Part shown: in pieces, positions 30,692-39,974 of the stretch
Layout of the letters: every line of letters starts with the position of its first letter
Position numbering within the stretch: the first letter of the stretch is position 1
DNA from: JANMZO01 sp963763135
GTDB taxonomy: Bacteria; Actinomycetota; Acidimicrobiia; Acidimicrobiales; JANYDT01
Direction: 5' to 3'
Assembly (NCBI GenBank): GCA_963763135.1
Contig: CAVXNJ010000003.1
Location: 1 to 64,000, forward strand
Length of the DNA stretch: 64,000 bases
The notes under the pieces: model-generated
Told to the model about the DNA's origin: nothing
What the model saw: the letters and a program-made list of their open reading frames with translations, nothing else
The model's database searches: none
Made by a program: the position numbers and the translations under genes

Positions 30692-31638
30692 ATGGAAGCA
30701 GCGGGTGCCGACTGGCTGATGAGCGCTCACGTGGCGATCGTCGCAGGCAAGGGCGGGGTCGGATCGTCGACCGTGGCCGCGGCCTATGCGCTCGCCGCCG
30801 CCCAGCAGGGAGCCGACGTGCTGTTCATCGCCGTCGACGGCCGCCCGGGGATGGGTCCGCTGCTCGGGGGCGACGAGCTCGGCGACCGGGACCGCGTGCT
30901 CCAACGGCTCGCGGCGGCGGTCGGGTGCGCGGTCGGACGATCCCGGCCGAGCAGGCGTTCAGCGACTATCTCGAGTTGAAGGGCGTCGGCGGGCTGCTGC
31001 GCCGGGCGGCGACCGCGGCGTCGCTGCCGATGATCGCCGCCGCCACGCCGGGCCTCGAACACCTGCTCGTGCTGGGGATGGTCAAGCAGCTCGAGCTGCA
31101 GGGGACCGCCGACCTGATCGTGGTCGACGCGCCCCCGGCGGGCCACGCCGCGCCGTTCCTGCGCTCGGCGAGCGGGCTGTCCGACGTCGTCAAGTCGGGT
31201 CCGGTGCTCGAACAGGCCGACGAGGTCGGCGAGCTGCTCGGCGACCCGCAACGGTCGCGGGCGATGCTGGTCACACTTCCCGAGGAGACGCCGGTCAACG
31301 AGGTGATCGAGCTGGCGGCCGACCTCGCCGACGGGGTGGGGATGTCGTTCCTGCCGCTCGTCGTCAACGGATGCTGGGCCGACCGCCCCGGTCTGGCGAA
31401 GACGCCGGCGATGGCCGCCCGCTCGCACAAGACCAAGCTGACCGCGGCCGCCAAGGACGCGCTCGAGTCGGCGGCCGGGTTCGGCCGGATCCGGCTCGTG
31501 CAGCAGGAGCAACAGCTCACCCGGCTGCGCGCCGCGCTCGATCTGCCGATCATCCAACTGCCGCGGCTGACGACGACCCAACTCGGCCCGGACGAGCTCC
31601 CGATCCTCGCTGCGGCGCTGGTCGGCGGAGCGCCGTGA
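30692..31638 (+). CDS. ArsA/Get3-like ATPase, first subunit (BagA-type)
   Basis: An anion-transporting-ATPase-like protein of about 315 residues: VAIVAGKGGVGSSTVAAAYA, IPAEQAFSDYLELKGVGGLL, DLIVVDAPPAGHAAPFL, MLVTLPEETPVNEVIELAAD and FLPLVVNGCW. The P-loop GKGGVGSST keeps the signature Lys of the deviant Walker A but has Ser where the catalytic Walker Lys is expected. One indel lies near 30930. ATG 30719 is an alternative start. It overlaps the next, paralogous gene by four bases. The pair resembles mycobacterial Rv3679-Rv3680, described as a heteromeric Get3-like ATPase involved in glycerol and nitric-oxide tolerance. Confidence 0.85.
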
Positions 31639-32780
31639 GCCGATCCGCCGCGAGCCGATCCGCCGCGGCGAGTGCGGCGTCGCTGAGCGCCGCGGTCACC
31701 CGCGCCGACCTCCTGGTCACCTGCGGGCCCGGAGGTGTCGGCAAGACGACGACCGCCGCCGCGCTCGGGGTCGCCGCGGCGCGATCCGGTCGCCGAACCG
31801 TCGTCGTCACCGTCGATCCGGCGCGCCGGCTCGCCGACGCACTCGGGCTCGACGAGGGGGCGGCGGCCAACGATCCACACCTCGTGACCGGGGTGACGAA
31901 GCGGTCGAGCGACGGCGCGCTGTGGGCGCTGATGCTCGATGCCGAGACGACGTTCGATCGGCTGGTGCACGAGCAGGCGGGCAGCGAGCGGCAGGCCGAA
32001 GCGGTGCTCAAGAACCCGGTGTACCGGGCGATCTCCGGCTCGCTCGCCGGCGCCCAGGAGTACATGGCGATCGAGCGGTTGCACCAGCTGCACACGAGCG
32101 GCGACTGGGATCTCGTCATCGTCGACACCCCGCCGTCGCGGCACGCGATCGATCTGCTCGAGGCGCCGGATCGGCTGATCCGGTTCCTGTCGCATCCGGT
32201 GTACCGCACGCTGACCGTCGGCCAACGGGCCTTCGCCCGCGTCACCAACGCGGCGGCGGGCGCGTTCCTGTGGGCGGTGCGGCGGCTCGCCGGCCCGCAG
32301 ATCGTCGAGGACACGATCGAGTTCTTCCGCTCGCTGTCGAACATCGAACCGGGCCTGCGCCGTCGGGCCAAGGAGGTCTCCGAGCTGCTGCACTCCGACG
32401 CGGCGACGTTCGTGGTCGTGTGCAGCCCGCGCGCCGAGGCGATGACCGAGGCCGAGCACCTGGTCGAGGCGCTCGGCACACGCGGGTACCCCTTCGGCGG
32501 TGTCGTGGTCAACCTGATCCACCCGCTGCCCGAGCCGCTCGCCGCCGCCGACGCCGCGGCGCTCGCCGACCTCGAACCCGGCCCACTCGCCGATCACGTC
32601 GGCTGGCACGCCGAGCTGACCGAGATCGCCGAGGCCGAACGCGAGGAGCTCGCCGTGCTGCGGGCGATGGCCGGCGACGTTCCGATCGTCGAGCTGCCCG
32701 TGCTCGACACCGACATCCACGACGTCCCCGGGCTGGCGATGCTCGCCGAGCGGCTGATGGGCCGCGCGCCGAACGGTTGA
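31635..32780 (+). CDS. ArsA/Get3-like ATPase, second subunit (BagB-type)
   Basis: Intact, about 381 residues, GTG start overlapping the previous stop (GTGA). It contains LLVTCGPGGVGKTTTAAALG, VVVTVDPARRLADALGLDEG, MLDAETTFDRLVHEQAG, LVIVDTPPSRHAIDLLEAPD, FVVVCSPRAEAMTEAEHLVE and GGVVVNLIHPLP. Here the P-loop has the Walker Lys (GVGKTT) but Pro in place of the signature Lys (GPGG). That is the reverse of the first subunit, suggesting an asymmetric composite ATPase. The hydrophobic FLWAVRRLAGPQIVEDTIEF region may form a client or membrane groove. Confidence 0.9.
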   Translation: MSRSAASRSAAASAASLSAAVTRADLLVTCGPGGVGKTTTAAALGVAAARSGRRTVVVTVDPARRLADALGLDEGAAANDPHLVTGVTKRSSDGALWALMLDAETTFDRLVHEQAGSERQAEAVLKNPVYRAISGSLAGAQEYMAIERLHQLHTSGDWDLVIVDTPPSRHAIDLLEAPDRLIRFLSHPVYRTLTVGQRAFARVTNAAAGAFLWAVRRLAGPQIVEDTIEFFRSLSNIEPGLRRRAKEVSELLHSDAATFVVVCSPRAEAMTEAEHLVEALGTRGYPFGGVVVNLIHPLPEPLAAADAAALADLEPGPLADHVGWHAELTEIAEAEREELAVLRAMAGDVPIVELPVLDTDIHDVPGLAMLAERLMGRAPNG

Positions 32781-32885
32781 CCCGGACGCGGCGTCGACCC
32801 GCGTCGCCGGTGCGCCAGGCCCGAGCTGGTGCTCGTGCACCTCGGCACGACCGACATCGCGGCGGCGTCGGCGCTGGTCGCCCGG

Positions 32886-33455
32886 CTACGCGAACTCGTG
32901 CGTCGCGTTTGACGTCGCGCCGGCCCGTTGCGGCCAGCGGCAGCAGCGGTGGGCGAGGTACGTCGCGCCGACCACGATCAGCACATCGCCGACGCTGAAG
33001 ACGTTGGCCAGCGGCCAACCCTGCGGGATGGCGAAGACATCGCCGAGGACGAGCAGCCGGGCGTCGTCGAGCACGCTCGAGTTCTCGAACCCCGCTCCCT
33101 CGGTGACGGCGAGGCCCGCTCGACGCCAGGCGTCGGCGCTCGCCGGCATGACGCCGTCGTTGGCGACGATCGCCGCGACGTTGGACGCCGCACCGAGGGC
33201 GATCAGCGGGGCGCCCGGCACCCGCCGGTTGGACCAGAGGAACCCGAACGCCAGCGCATACCCCGCGACGTGCACGGAACGGGCGAGCGGGGCGGCGATC
33301 ACCGATCCGAGGACCTCGACGACGAGGGTCTGGGTGATCAGGGCGAACCAGATCAACCAGACATGGTGCAGCTCCAGCCCGGCCAGGGCCCGGAGTCGAC
33401 CCCCGACCAGCTTGACGCTCGCCACTCCGCACAGCGTCGCCACGACGACGATCAT
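32886..33455 (-). CDS. DUF5317 family membrane protein
   Basis: Intact, about 189 residues with four to five TM helices: MIVVVATLCGVASVKLVGG, LELHHVWLIWFALITQTLVV, HVAGYALAFGFLW, and LANVFSVGDVLIVVGATYLA. The loop IVANDGVMPASADAWRRAG with a later ENSSVLDDARLLVLGDVFAI is the DUF5317 signature of actinobacteria. Its ATG overlaps the stop of the GGDEF-EAL gene (ATGA), so it is the last gene of that operon. Function is unknown; the coupling suggests a link to cyclic-di-GMP signalling. Confidence 0.8.
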   Translation of the reverse strand: MIVVVATLCGVASVKLVGGRLRALAGLELHHVWLIWFALITQTLVVEVLGSVIAAPLARSVHVAGYALAFGFLWSNRRVPGAPLIALGAASNVAAIVANDGVMPASADAWRRAGLAVTEGAGFENSSVLDDARLLVLGDVFAIPQGWPLANVFSVGDVLIVVGATYLAHRCCRWPQRAGATSNATHEFA

Positions 33456-35523
33456 GCGACGGGCACCGGCACGAGAGCCGGCAGGAGGTCGGTAGCCGGT
33501 CGACGATCGGCGCGGCCGTGCGGCTCGTCGTCGAGCTTGCGGCGCAGGAGTTCGATCGGGATCGGCCGCGAGATGAAGTAGCCCTGGGCCACGTCGCACC
33601 GGGCGGCCTGCAGGCGAGCGAACGTCTCGGCGTCCTCGACGCCCTCGGCGACGATCTCCAACCCGAGCCGGTGGGCCAGGTCGATCACGGTCCGCACGAT
33701 CTGCTCGTCGCGCTCGTCGGCCATGATCCGGGAGATGAAGGAGCGGTCGATCTTGATCCGGTCGACCGGAAGGTCCCGGAGCGTGGCGAACGACGAGTAG
33801 CCCGTCCCGAAGTCGTCGATCGAGATGCGCACGCCGGCCGACCGGAGCGCTTCGACGGCCAGCACGGTGCGTTCCGGCTGCCGGGCGATCGCGCTCTCGG
33901 TGATCTCCAGCTCCAGCCGGTCGCTGGGCGTCCCGGCGAGGCGGAGCGCGTCGAGCGTGCGCCCCGCGAAGTGCCGGTCCTCGAGGTTGCGCGCCGACAC
34001 GTTGACGGCGATCGTGAGCTCGCGCTCCAGGCTGCCGATCTCGCGCAGCGCCCGCTCGATCACGAGATCGGTCAGCGGTCCGATCAGATCGGTCTGCTCG
34101 GCGAGCGCGACGAAGTCGTCGGGCTGGATGCGTCCGAGATCGGGATGGTCCCAGCGGATGAGGGCCTCGACCCCGCTGATCGTTCCCGTCCTGAGATCGA
34201 CCTGTGGCTGGTAGTCGAGCGCGAACTGCTCGAGCTCGATGGCGGCGGAGAGGTCACCGAGCAGCGCGACCCGGCCACAATCGCGCGTGCTCCCGACGGC
34301 TTGGTACAACTCGACACACGCGACCGGTGACGCTTGGCCCGGTACATCGCGACATCGGCGGAGTGCAGGAGTTGGCTCGGTGTCGACCCGTGACCGGGGA
34401 AGAGGGCGACGCCGATGCTCGAACCGGTCGTCAAGGGGAACCCGTTGACGACGAGAGGGATCTGCAGCGCCTCGTGGAGGATCGTCACGAGTTCGAGGGC
34501 GTCGTCCGCCGCGACATCGCGGACGAAGATGGCGAACTCGTCGCCACCGAGCCGAGCGACCGTCGCGCCGGCGGGCAGGGCGCCGGTGATCCGCCGGGCG
34601 AAGGTCACCAGCACCTCGTCGCCCGTCTGGTGACCGAGTCGATCGTTGATCTCCTTGAATCGATCGAGATCGAGGATGGCGACCACGCCCGCGCCGGTGC
34701 CGTCCTCGGTGAACTCGGCGAGGGTGTTCCCGAACGCGCGACGGTTGAGGACCTGGGTCAAGGGGTCGTGACTCGCGTCGTGGGCTCGTTGCAGGGCCAG
34801 ACGCGCCGTCTGGAAGACGAGGAACGTCGCGGTGCCGATCAGCGGCAGCATCAACATGCTGTATCGCAGGCTGATGACGAGAATCGGCGCCAGCGCGAGC
34901 ATCGCTGCGTCGGCGGAGATCGTCAGCACGAACTCGTCGCGCAGCATGACGAGGAACCGCTTGCCTTCGATGACGGCGAGCAGGTAGCAGATCAGCGCGC
35001 CGTTGATGGCGAAGACGAGCGTGCCGCTGACGATGAGTGCGAGCCCCCACGAGAACGGCATCGTCACGTGCTCGAACAGCGGACCGCGGATTCCGAAGGC
35101 GACGATGACCAGCCCGCCGGCCGCCAGCGACAGCGAGATCTGTGCGGTGTTGAAGACGATCTTGCGCAGCGCCCGGTTGGCGGCGACGTCGGCGATCACG
35201 GTCGTCAACGCCATCACGACGACGGCGACCGTCGGGCTGCCGAGCAGGACGAGGGCGAAGGCGAACGACCAGCTCGGCGTGACGACACCACCGTCGCCGA
35301 ACCGCAGCCACGTCGTCGCCTTGATCTCCGAGACGAGCAGCAGCGTGGCGATGACGACGAACACGGTCCAGTCGACGCCGCCGTGCGGGCGGCTGTACTC
35401 GATCTTGGCCAGGAGGGCGGTGATCGCGATCGACGCCAGCGCGGTCAGCGCGATGACGCGATCGACCGCGCCGCCCGAGCGAGCGGACCCGACGTCCGGA
35501 TCGGAGTGGGATGGAGGTGCCAT
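33452..35523 (-). CDS. Membrane GGDEF-EAL cyclic-di-GMP protein
   Basis: About 690 residues. The N-terminus has about eight TM helices (VIALTALASIAITALLAKIE, SWSFAFALVLLGSPTVAVVV, LALIVSGTLVFAINGALICY), an MHYT/MASE-like sensor of unrecognised type. It is followed by GGDEF (SHDPLTQVLNRRAFG, AILDLDRFKEINDRLGHQ, RLGGDEFAIF) and EAL (GVEALIRWDHPDLGRIQPDD, LELEITESAIARQPE, RISIDDFGTGYSSFATLRDL, IVAEGVEDAETF). Both catalytic motifs are intact, so it may be bifunctional. One frame error near 34280 separates the domains. It lies between a 43-codon peptide gene and DUF5317 in one minus-strand operon. Confidence 0.9.
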
Positions 35524-35591
35524 GGAGGTGCCGGTGGCCGAGCTGACGACGCCGGCCGGACGGGTTCACCTATCCGGCCGGCACCGTCGGA

Positions 35592-35723
35592 TCACGCGGT
35601 CAGTACCACTTCCACGGGCGCGCCGGTCGCGGCGATCAACGCCACGACGGTGCTCGCCGCTGTCGCGGCACGGTAGGCCGGGGAGGCCACGCGCCATTTG
35701 ATGGATGCCTTGAGCTTGCTCAC
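35592..35723 (-). CDS. 43-residue peptide gene upstream of the GGDEF-EAL operon
   Basis: A short gene with a strong ribosome site (ggaaggagacggagcc directly before the GTG). The product begins SKLKASIKWRVASPAYRA and continues AATAASTVVALIAATGA, ending VEVVLTA: a basic amphipathic head and a hydrophobic helix, possibly membrane-associated. It lies 68 bases upstream of the GGDEF-EAL start on the same strand. No homologue is recognised. The sequence has no frame error, and the length and start are supported mainly by the ribosome site. Confidence 0.55.
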   Translation of the reverse strand: MSKLKASIKWRVASPAYRAATAASTVVALIAATGAPVEVVLTA

Positions 35724-35839
35724 GGCTCCGTCTCCTTCCGCCCGCTGATGCGGACAGCGCCGGTTGACCGATGTCCGGCGGACACCCGTCACACCCGGAG
35801 GTGCACAGGGGGATCGGGTGATCCAGCATCCCGGGCGAC

Positions 35840-35872
35840 TCAAGCTTCGATCAAGTGTTCATCAAGCTCCGG
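35840..35872. promoter_or_regulatory. Three TCAAG direct repeats at 11-bp spacing (operator-like)
   Basis: TCAAG occurs at 35840, 35851 and 35862, exactly one helical turn apart, in the divergent region between the peptide/GGDEF-EAL operon (start 35723) and the flippase-like gene (start 35962). Such phased direct repeats are typical of OmpR/PhoP-type regulator sites. The regulator is unknown. Confidence 0.5.
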
Positions 35873-35961
35873 GCGCCGGGGGCCGGCGGCGAGCGCAGTG
35901 GCCGAGGCGATCGACGGCGCATTGCCCGCTCGGTCACCGGAATCCTTGGTAGGAAGTTGGA

Positions 35962-37172
35962 GTGACCGACGGCGCACGAGGGGCCTTTGACGAGACGGCG
36001 GAGATGTCCGCGGTCCGCTGCCCACCGGCGAGCTCCCGGCGATCGAGCGCACCGGCCCGCCCCGCGAACGCCGGATCCGGCCGGTCCGCATCACGGTGAA
36101 GATGTTCCTGCTGGTCGCGGTCGCCTACTTCCTGCTGCCCGGCGTGGTCAGCGGGTTCCGCAAGGCGGCCGAGGCGATCCGCGACGTCAACCCGTTCCTG
36201 ATCGCGGCTCGGCTTCGTCCTCCAGATCGTCGCGCTGTTCTTCTACTCGCTGCTGACGCGGGCGGCGCTCGGCGACGGTCGGCGACTCGCTGTCGGCGAT
36301 GCGGATGTTCCGCATCCAGCTCAGCACCAAGGCGCTGACGAACGTCGTGCCCGGAGGCAACGCCGCCGGCTCGGCGCTCGGCTACCGGCTGCTCACGCTG
36401 TCGGGCATCAGCGGCCCCGACGCCGGGCTTCGCGTTCGCGACCGCCGGGATCGGCTCGGCGGTGGTGCTCAACGTCGTCTTCTGGCTCGGGCTGATCGTG
36501 TCGGTGCCGCGTCCGCGGCGTCAACCCGGACTACGGCGGCGCGGCGCTCGTCGGCATCATCGTGATCGGCATCGCGGCGTTCCTGGTGATCGGCATCATG
36601 GAGGGCCAGGGCCGCGCCGAACGCGTCGTGCGCTGGGTCGCCCGCAAGTTGCGGATCGACGCGGATCGGATCGCCGCGGCGCTCCGCCAGATCGGCGAGC
36701 GGCTCGAGGAGCTCGTCAGCGACCGGGCAGCTGCTCAAGCGCGTCGTGTTCTGCGCGTCGGCGAACTGGCTCGTCGACGCGCGCGTCGCTGTGGGTGTTC
36801 CTCCGTGCGTTCGGCGGAGCCTCGACATCGATGCCCTGATCGTCTCGTTCGGCCTGGCCAACCTGCTGGCCGCGGTGCCGATCACGCCCGGCGGGCTCGG
36901 CGTACGTCGAGGGCGCCTACGTGCCGACGCTGGTCGGATTCGGCCTGCAGCGACAGCATCGCGCGACTGGCGATCGCGCCGTACCGCTTCGCGCAGTTCT
37001 TCTTCCCGATCTTCATCGGCGCGGTCGCGTACGCGTCGCTGCGCGTCGGACCGTGGAGCATCGAGAAACGCGATCGGCTGGCGAACCTGCGCGAGCTCGC
37101 CCGCGCCGAGCCGGCTCGGGCGAGTCGAAGATCGACTTCGCGCTGCGGTTCGATCCGCATGTGCCACGGTGA
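35962..37172 (+). CDS. LPG-synthase TM / flippase-like domain membrane protein
   Basis: About 400 residues of the lysylphosphatidylglycerol-synthase transmembrane (UPF0104, AglD-like) family. Segments are ITVKMFLLVAVAYFLLPGVV, FVLQIVALFFYSLLTRAAL, the conserved loop LSTKALTNVVPGGNAAGSAL, GYRLLTLSGISGPDAGFAFA, ALVGIIVIGIAAFLVIGIM, ANLLAAVPITPGGLGYVEGA and PYRFAQFFFPIFIGAVAY. The PGG-N and PxTPGGLGxxE motifs are diagnostic. Indels occur near 36020, 36213, 36270, 36427, 36513, 36730, 36790, 36905 and 37120. The probable role is lipid or glycolipid translocation. A lysyl-transfer domain is absent. Confidence 0.8.
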
Positions 37173-37403
37173 CCGGCGCGACCGATGCCGCCCGGTCGGC
37201 GACGCCGGCGACGATCGCCCGTCCGGGCTCGACGACGGGACGGCGACGGCGACGTCGGCACGGCGCGGGCCACGATGGCGCACCCGGTGACGGCGCGAGC
37301 ATCGCCCCTCGGCCGCCGACCGCGACGACCCGGCGACGAGGCGCCGACGGTCCGGCGATCGACGGACGGCCTGAGCGTTGTCCGCTCCGTGCGGTCATCG
37401 CAC

Positions 37404-37919
37404 ATGACGACCCATGAGCGCCCGTTCGGCCGGTACCTCGAGGACTTCACCCCCGGCGACATCCTGCGCCACTGGCCCGGCAAGACGATCACCGAGTACG
37501 ACGACCATCTGTTCTGCATGATCACGATGAACCATCACCCGCTGCACACCAACGACTGGTTCGCCGCCGAGTCGGTGCAGGGTCGCAACGTCGTCGTCGG
37601 CAACCTCGTCTACTCCCTGGTGCTCGGGATGAGCGTGCCCGACGTGTCGGGTGCGGCGATCGCCAACCTCGAGGTCGAGACGCTGCAGCACAAGTTCCCC
37701 ACGTTCCACGGCGACACGATCCACGCCGAGACCCGGGTGCTCGAGGTCAAGGAGTCGAAGTCGAAGCCCGATCGCGGCATCGTCACCGTCGAGACCAAGG
37801 GGTTCAACCAGGACGGCAAGGAGGTCTGCTACTTCAAGCGCAAGGTGCTGATCTGGAAGCGTGACGCGGCACCCGACCGCAGGCGCCCCTACGACGGCAT
37901 CGACGTCTGGGAGGACTGA
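37404..37919 (+). CDS. MaoC-family enoyl-CoA hydratase (mesaconyl/itaconyl-CoA hydratase-like)
   Basis: Intact, 171 residues with a single hot-dog domain. It contains YLEDFTPGDILRHWPGKTIT, the catalytic Asp/His region MITMNHHPLHTNDWFAAESV, VVGNLVYSLVLGMSVPDVSG, FPTFHGDTIHAETRVLEVKE and VTVETKGFNQDGKEVCYFKR. The long FNQDG form resembles MaoC proteins next to CitE lyases, such as the mycobacterial Rv2499c type, which act on branched C5 acyl-CoAs. Two CitE-family genes follow about 950 and 2060 bases downstream. The assignment to a specific C5-CoA is inferred. Confidence 0.85.
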   Translation: MTTHERPFGRYLEDFTPGDILRHWPGKTITEYDDHLFCMITMNHHPLHTNDWFAAESVQGRNVVVGNLVYSLVLGMSVPDVSGAAIANLEVETLQHKFPTFHGDTIHAETRVLEVKESKSKPDRGIVTVETKGFNQDGKEVCYFKRKVLIWKRDAAPDRRRPYDGIDVWED

Positions 37920-37921
37920 GC

Positions 37922-38750
37922 GTGATCGACCCCGGGCGGTGCTCGCCTGGGGCGTGCCGCGGTTGCCGCGACCTGCCGTGGCGTCGCGAACGTGATCCGT
38001 GGCGGATCCTCGTCGCCGAGGTGATGCTGCAGCAGACGCAGGTCGATCGGGTGATTCCGAAGTGGAAGGCGTTCCTCGCGTGCGTTCCCGACGCCGGCAC
38101 GATGCGCCGCGCCGTCGCTCGGCGACGTGCTGCGGCTGTGGCAGGGACTCGGGCTACCCCCGACGGGCCAAGCATCTCCACGCGACTGCGGTGCGCGTCG
38201 ACGGAGTCGAATCGGAGGGCGGCTTCCGGACTCGCTCGAGGCGCTGCTGGCGCTCCCCGGGATCGGCCCGTACACGGCGCGAGCGGTCCTGGCGTTCGCA
38301 TTCGAGCGCGACGTCGCCGTCGTCGACACGAACATCGCGCGGATCCTCGCCCGGGTGAGCGGGCGAGCGGCTGACGCCGAAGGCCGCGCAGGCGACCGCC
38401 GACGAACTCGTTCCCGACGGGGCAGGGTGGACGTGGAATCAGGTGATCATGGACCTCGGTGCGACTCGTCTGCCGACCGCGACCGTCGTGCGCTGCCTGT
38501 CCGATCTCGGATGGATGCGCCTGGCAGCGCGCCGGTCGGCCCGACCCCGACCCGGCGCTCGGTTCGGCCGGGGTGAGCACGGCGCAGGCGCGCTTCGAGG
38601 GAAGCGACCGTCAGCGTCGCGGTCGGGTGCTGGCGGCGCTCGGCGTCGGGCGAGCGTCCGGCCGCCGACTTCGACGCGCACATCGTCGCCGGTCTCGTCG
38701 ACGACGGACTCGTGCGTCGCCGCGACGACCGGCTCGCCCTGCCCGACTGA
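37922..38750 (+). CDS. mutY: A/G-specific adenine glycosylase
   Basis: A base-excision repair enzyme removing adenine opposite 8-oxoguanine. It contains DLPWRRERDPWRILVAEVML, the MutY hallmark MLQQTQVDRVIPKW, LRLWQGLGYPRRAKHL, the helix-hairpin-helix LPGIGPYTARAVLAFAF, the catalytic Asp in VVDTNIARILARVSG, and a 4Fe-4S Cys cluster CRPRPSCAACPISDGC. The C-terminal 8-oxoG recognition domain is short or absent. The final segment (DAHIVAGLVDDGLVRRRDD) looks like a winged helix. GTG start at 37922, two bases after the MaoC stop. Many indels (near 37940, 37960, 38115, 38150, 38230, 38370, 38465 and 38645). Confidence 0.85.
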
Positions 38751-38862
38751 CCCACCGCCGCCCGGACGGTGAGTCCAGGACCGGGGCCCGATCGAGCGCT
38801 CACGGTTCCGGGCGGCGTCGGCGACGCACCGACGGATGTCGACGGGTACCGGTTCGGAGTCG

Positions 38863-39932
38863 ATGCGTCCAGCCAAAGACTTCTTCCGTCCGCTCGCCGT
38901 CGGTGCGCCCGAGCCCCGTCCGACCGAGATCCCGTTCCCGCCGAGCCGGATGATCCACTTCTTCCCGCCGTCCAACGAGAAGATGCGCGCCAAGGTGCCC
39001 GAGATCGCACCGACGGTCGACATCCTGCTCGCCAACCTCGAGGACGGCGTGCCGGCCGACCAGAAGGAGGCGGCCCGGGCCGGCCTGGTCGAGGTCGCGC
39101 AGCGACCGCGTCGACTTCGGCGAGACCCAGTTCTGGACGCGGGTCAACAGCCTCGACTCGCCGTGGGGGCTCGACGACCTCACCGCGGCCGTCCTCGAAG
39201 CCGGCGACGCGCTCGACGTGATCATGATCCCCAAGGTCGAGGGCCCCGAGGACATCCACTACGTCGATCGCCTGCTCGCCCAGCTCGAGGCCAAGGCCGG
39301 TCTCACCGAGCCGATGCTCGTCCACGCCATCCTCGAGACGGCGCGCGGCGTGGCCAACGTCGAGGAGATCTGTGGTGCGTCGCCCGCGGATGCAGGGCCT
39401 GTCGCTCGGTCCGGCCGACCTCGCGGCGAACCGCCGGATGAAGACGACCCGCGTCGGCGGCGGCCACCCCGGCTACCTCGTCCGCGAGGATCCGGACGTC
39501 GGCGACGACATCGACCGACGTCCACGGCGACCGACACTACCAGCAGGACCTGTGGCACTACACGATCGCCCGCATGGTCGACGCCTGCGTGACCAACGGC
39601 ATCCTGCCGTTCTACGGTCCGTTCGGCGACATCAAGGACACCGTCGCCTGCGAGGACCAGTTCCGCAACGCCTACCTGCTCGGCTGTGTCGGTGCGTGGA
39701 GCCTGCACCCGGTGCAGATCGACGATCGCCAAGCAGGTGTTCAGCCCCGATCCCGCCGACGTCGCCCACGCTCAGCGGGTGATCGAGGCGATGGGTGACG
39801 GCACCGGCGCGATCATGCTCGACGGCAAGATGGAGGACGACGCCTCGGTCAAGCAGTGCCACGTCGTCGTCGAACTCGCCACGCCAGCTCGCCGACCGCG
39901 ATCCCGAACTCGCCGCGACCTACGGTTTCTGA
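38863..39932 (+). CDS. CitE-superfamily lyase, malyl/methylmalyl-CoA lyase-like
   Basis: About 350 residues. The opening MRPAKDFFRPLAVGAPEPRP, then MIHFFPPSNEKMRAKVPEIA, DILLANLEDGVPADQKEAAR and WTRVNSLDSPWGLDDL follow the Mcl1-type malyl-CoA/beta-methylmalyl-CoA lyase pattern. Later segments are DVIMIPKVEGPEDIHYVDRL, the metal-binding Glu in HAILETARGVANVEEI, MQGLSLGPADLAANRRMKTT, RNAYLLGCVGAWSLHPVQID and AIMLDGKMEDDASVKQC. Frame errors lie near 39105, 39378, 39512, 39725 and 39885. Such enzymes cleave or form 2-hydroxyacyl-CoA thioesters with glyoxylate. An upstream ATG at 38836 is an alternative start. Confidence 0.8.
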
Positions 39933-39974
39933 CCCGAGCCGTTCGTCGGATCCGCACCGACGAGCCGAGCCTCG

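Noticed and set aside
32781..32912. Short plus-strand frame ending PELVLVHLGTTDIAAASALV and a few more residues
   Set aside because: It looks protein-like but has no start or ribosome site, follows an in-frame stop, and overlaps the end of the DUF5317 gene. It could be a remnant, but the support is too thin.
34204..35676. A 490-codon plus-strand frame
   Set aside because: It is antisense to the GGDEF-EAL gene; the translation is Arg/Asp-rich with no recognisable domain.
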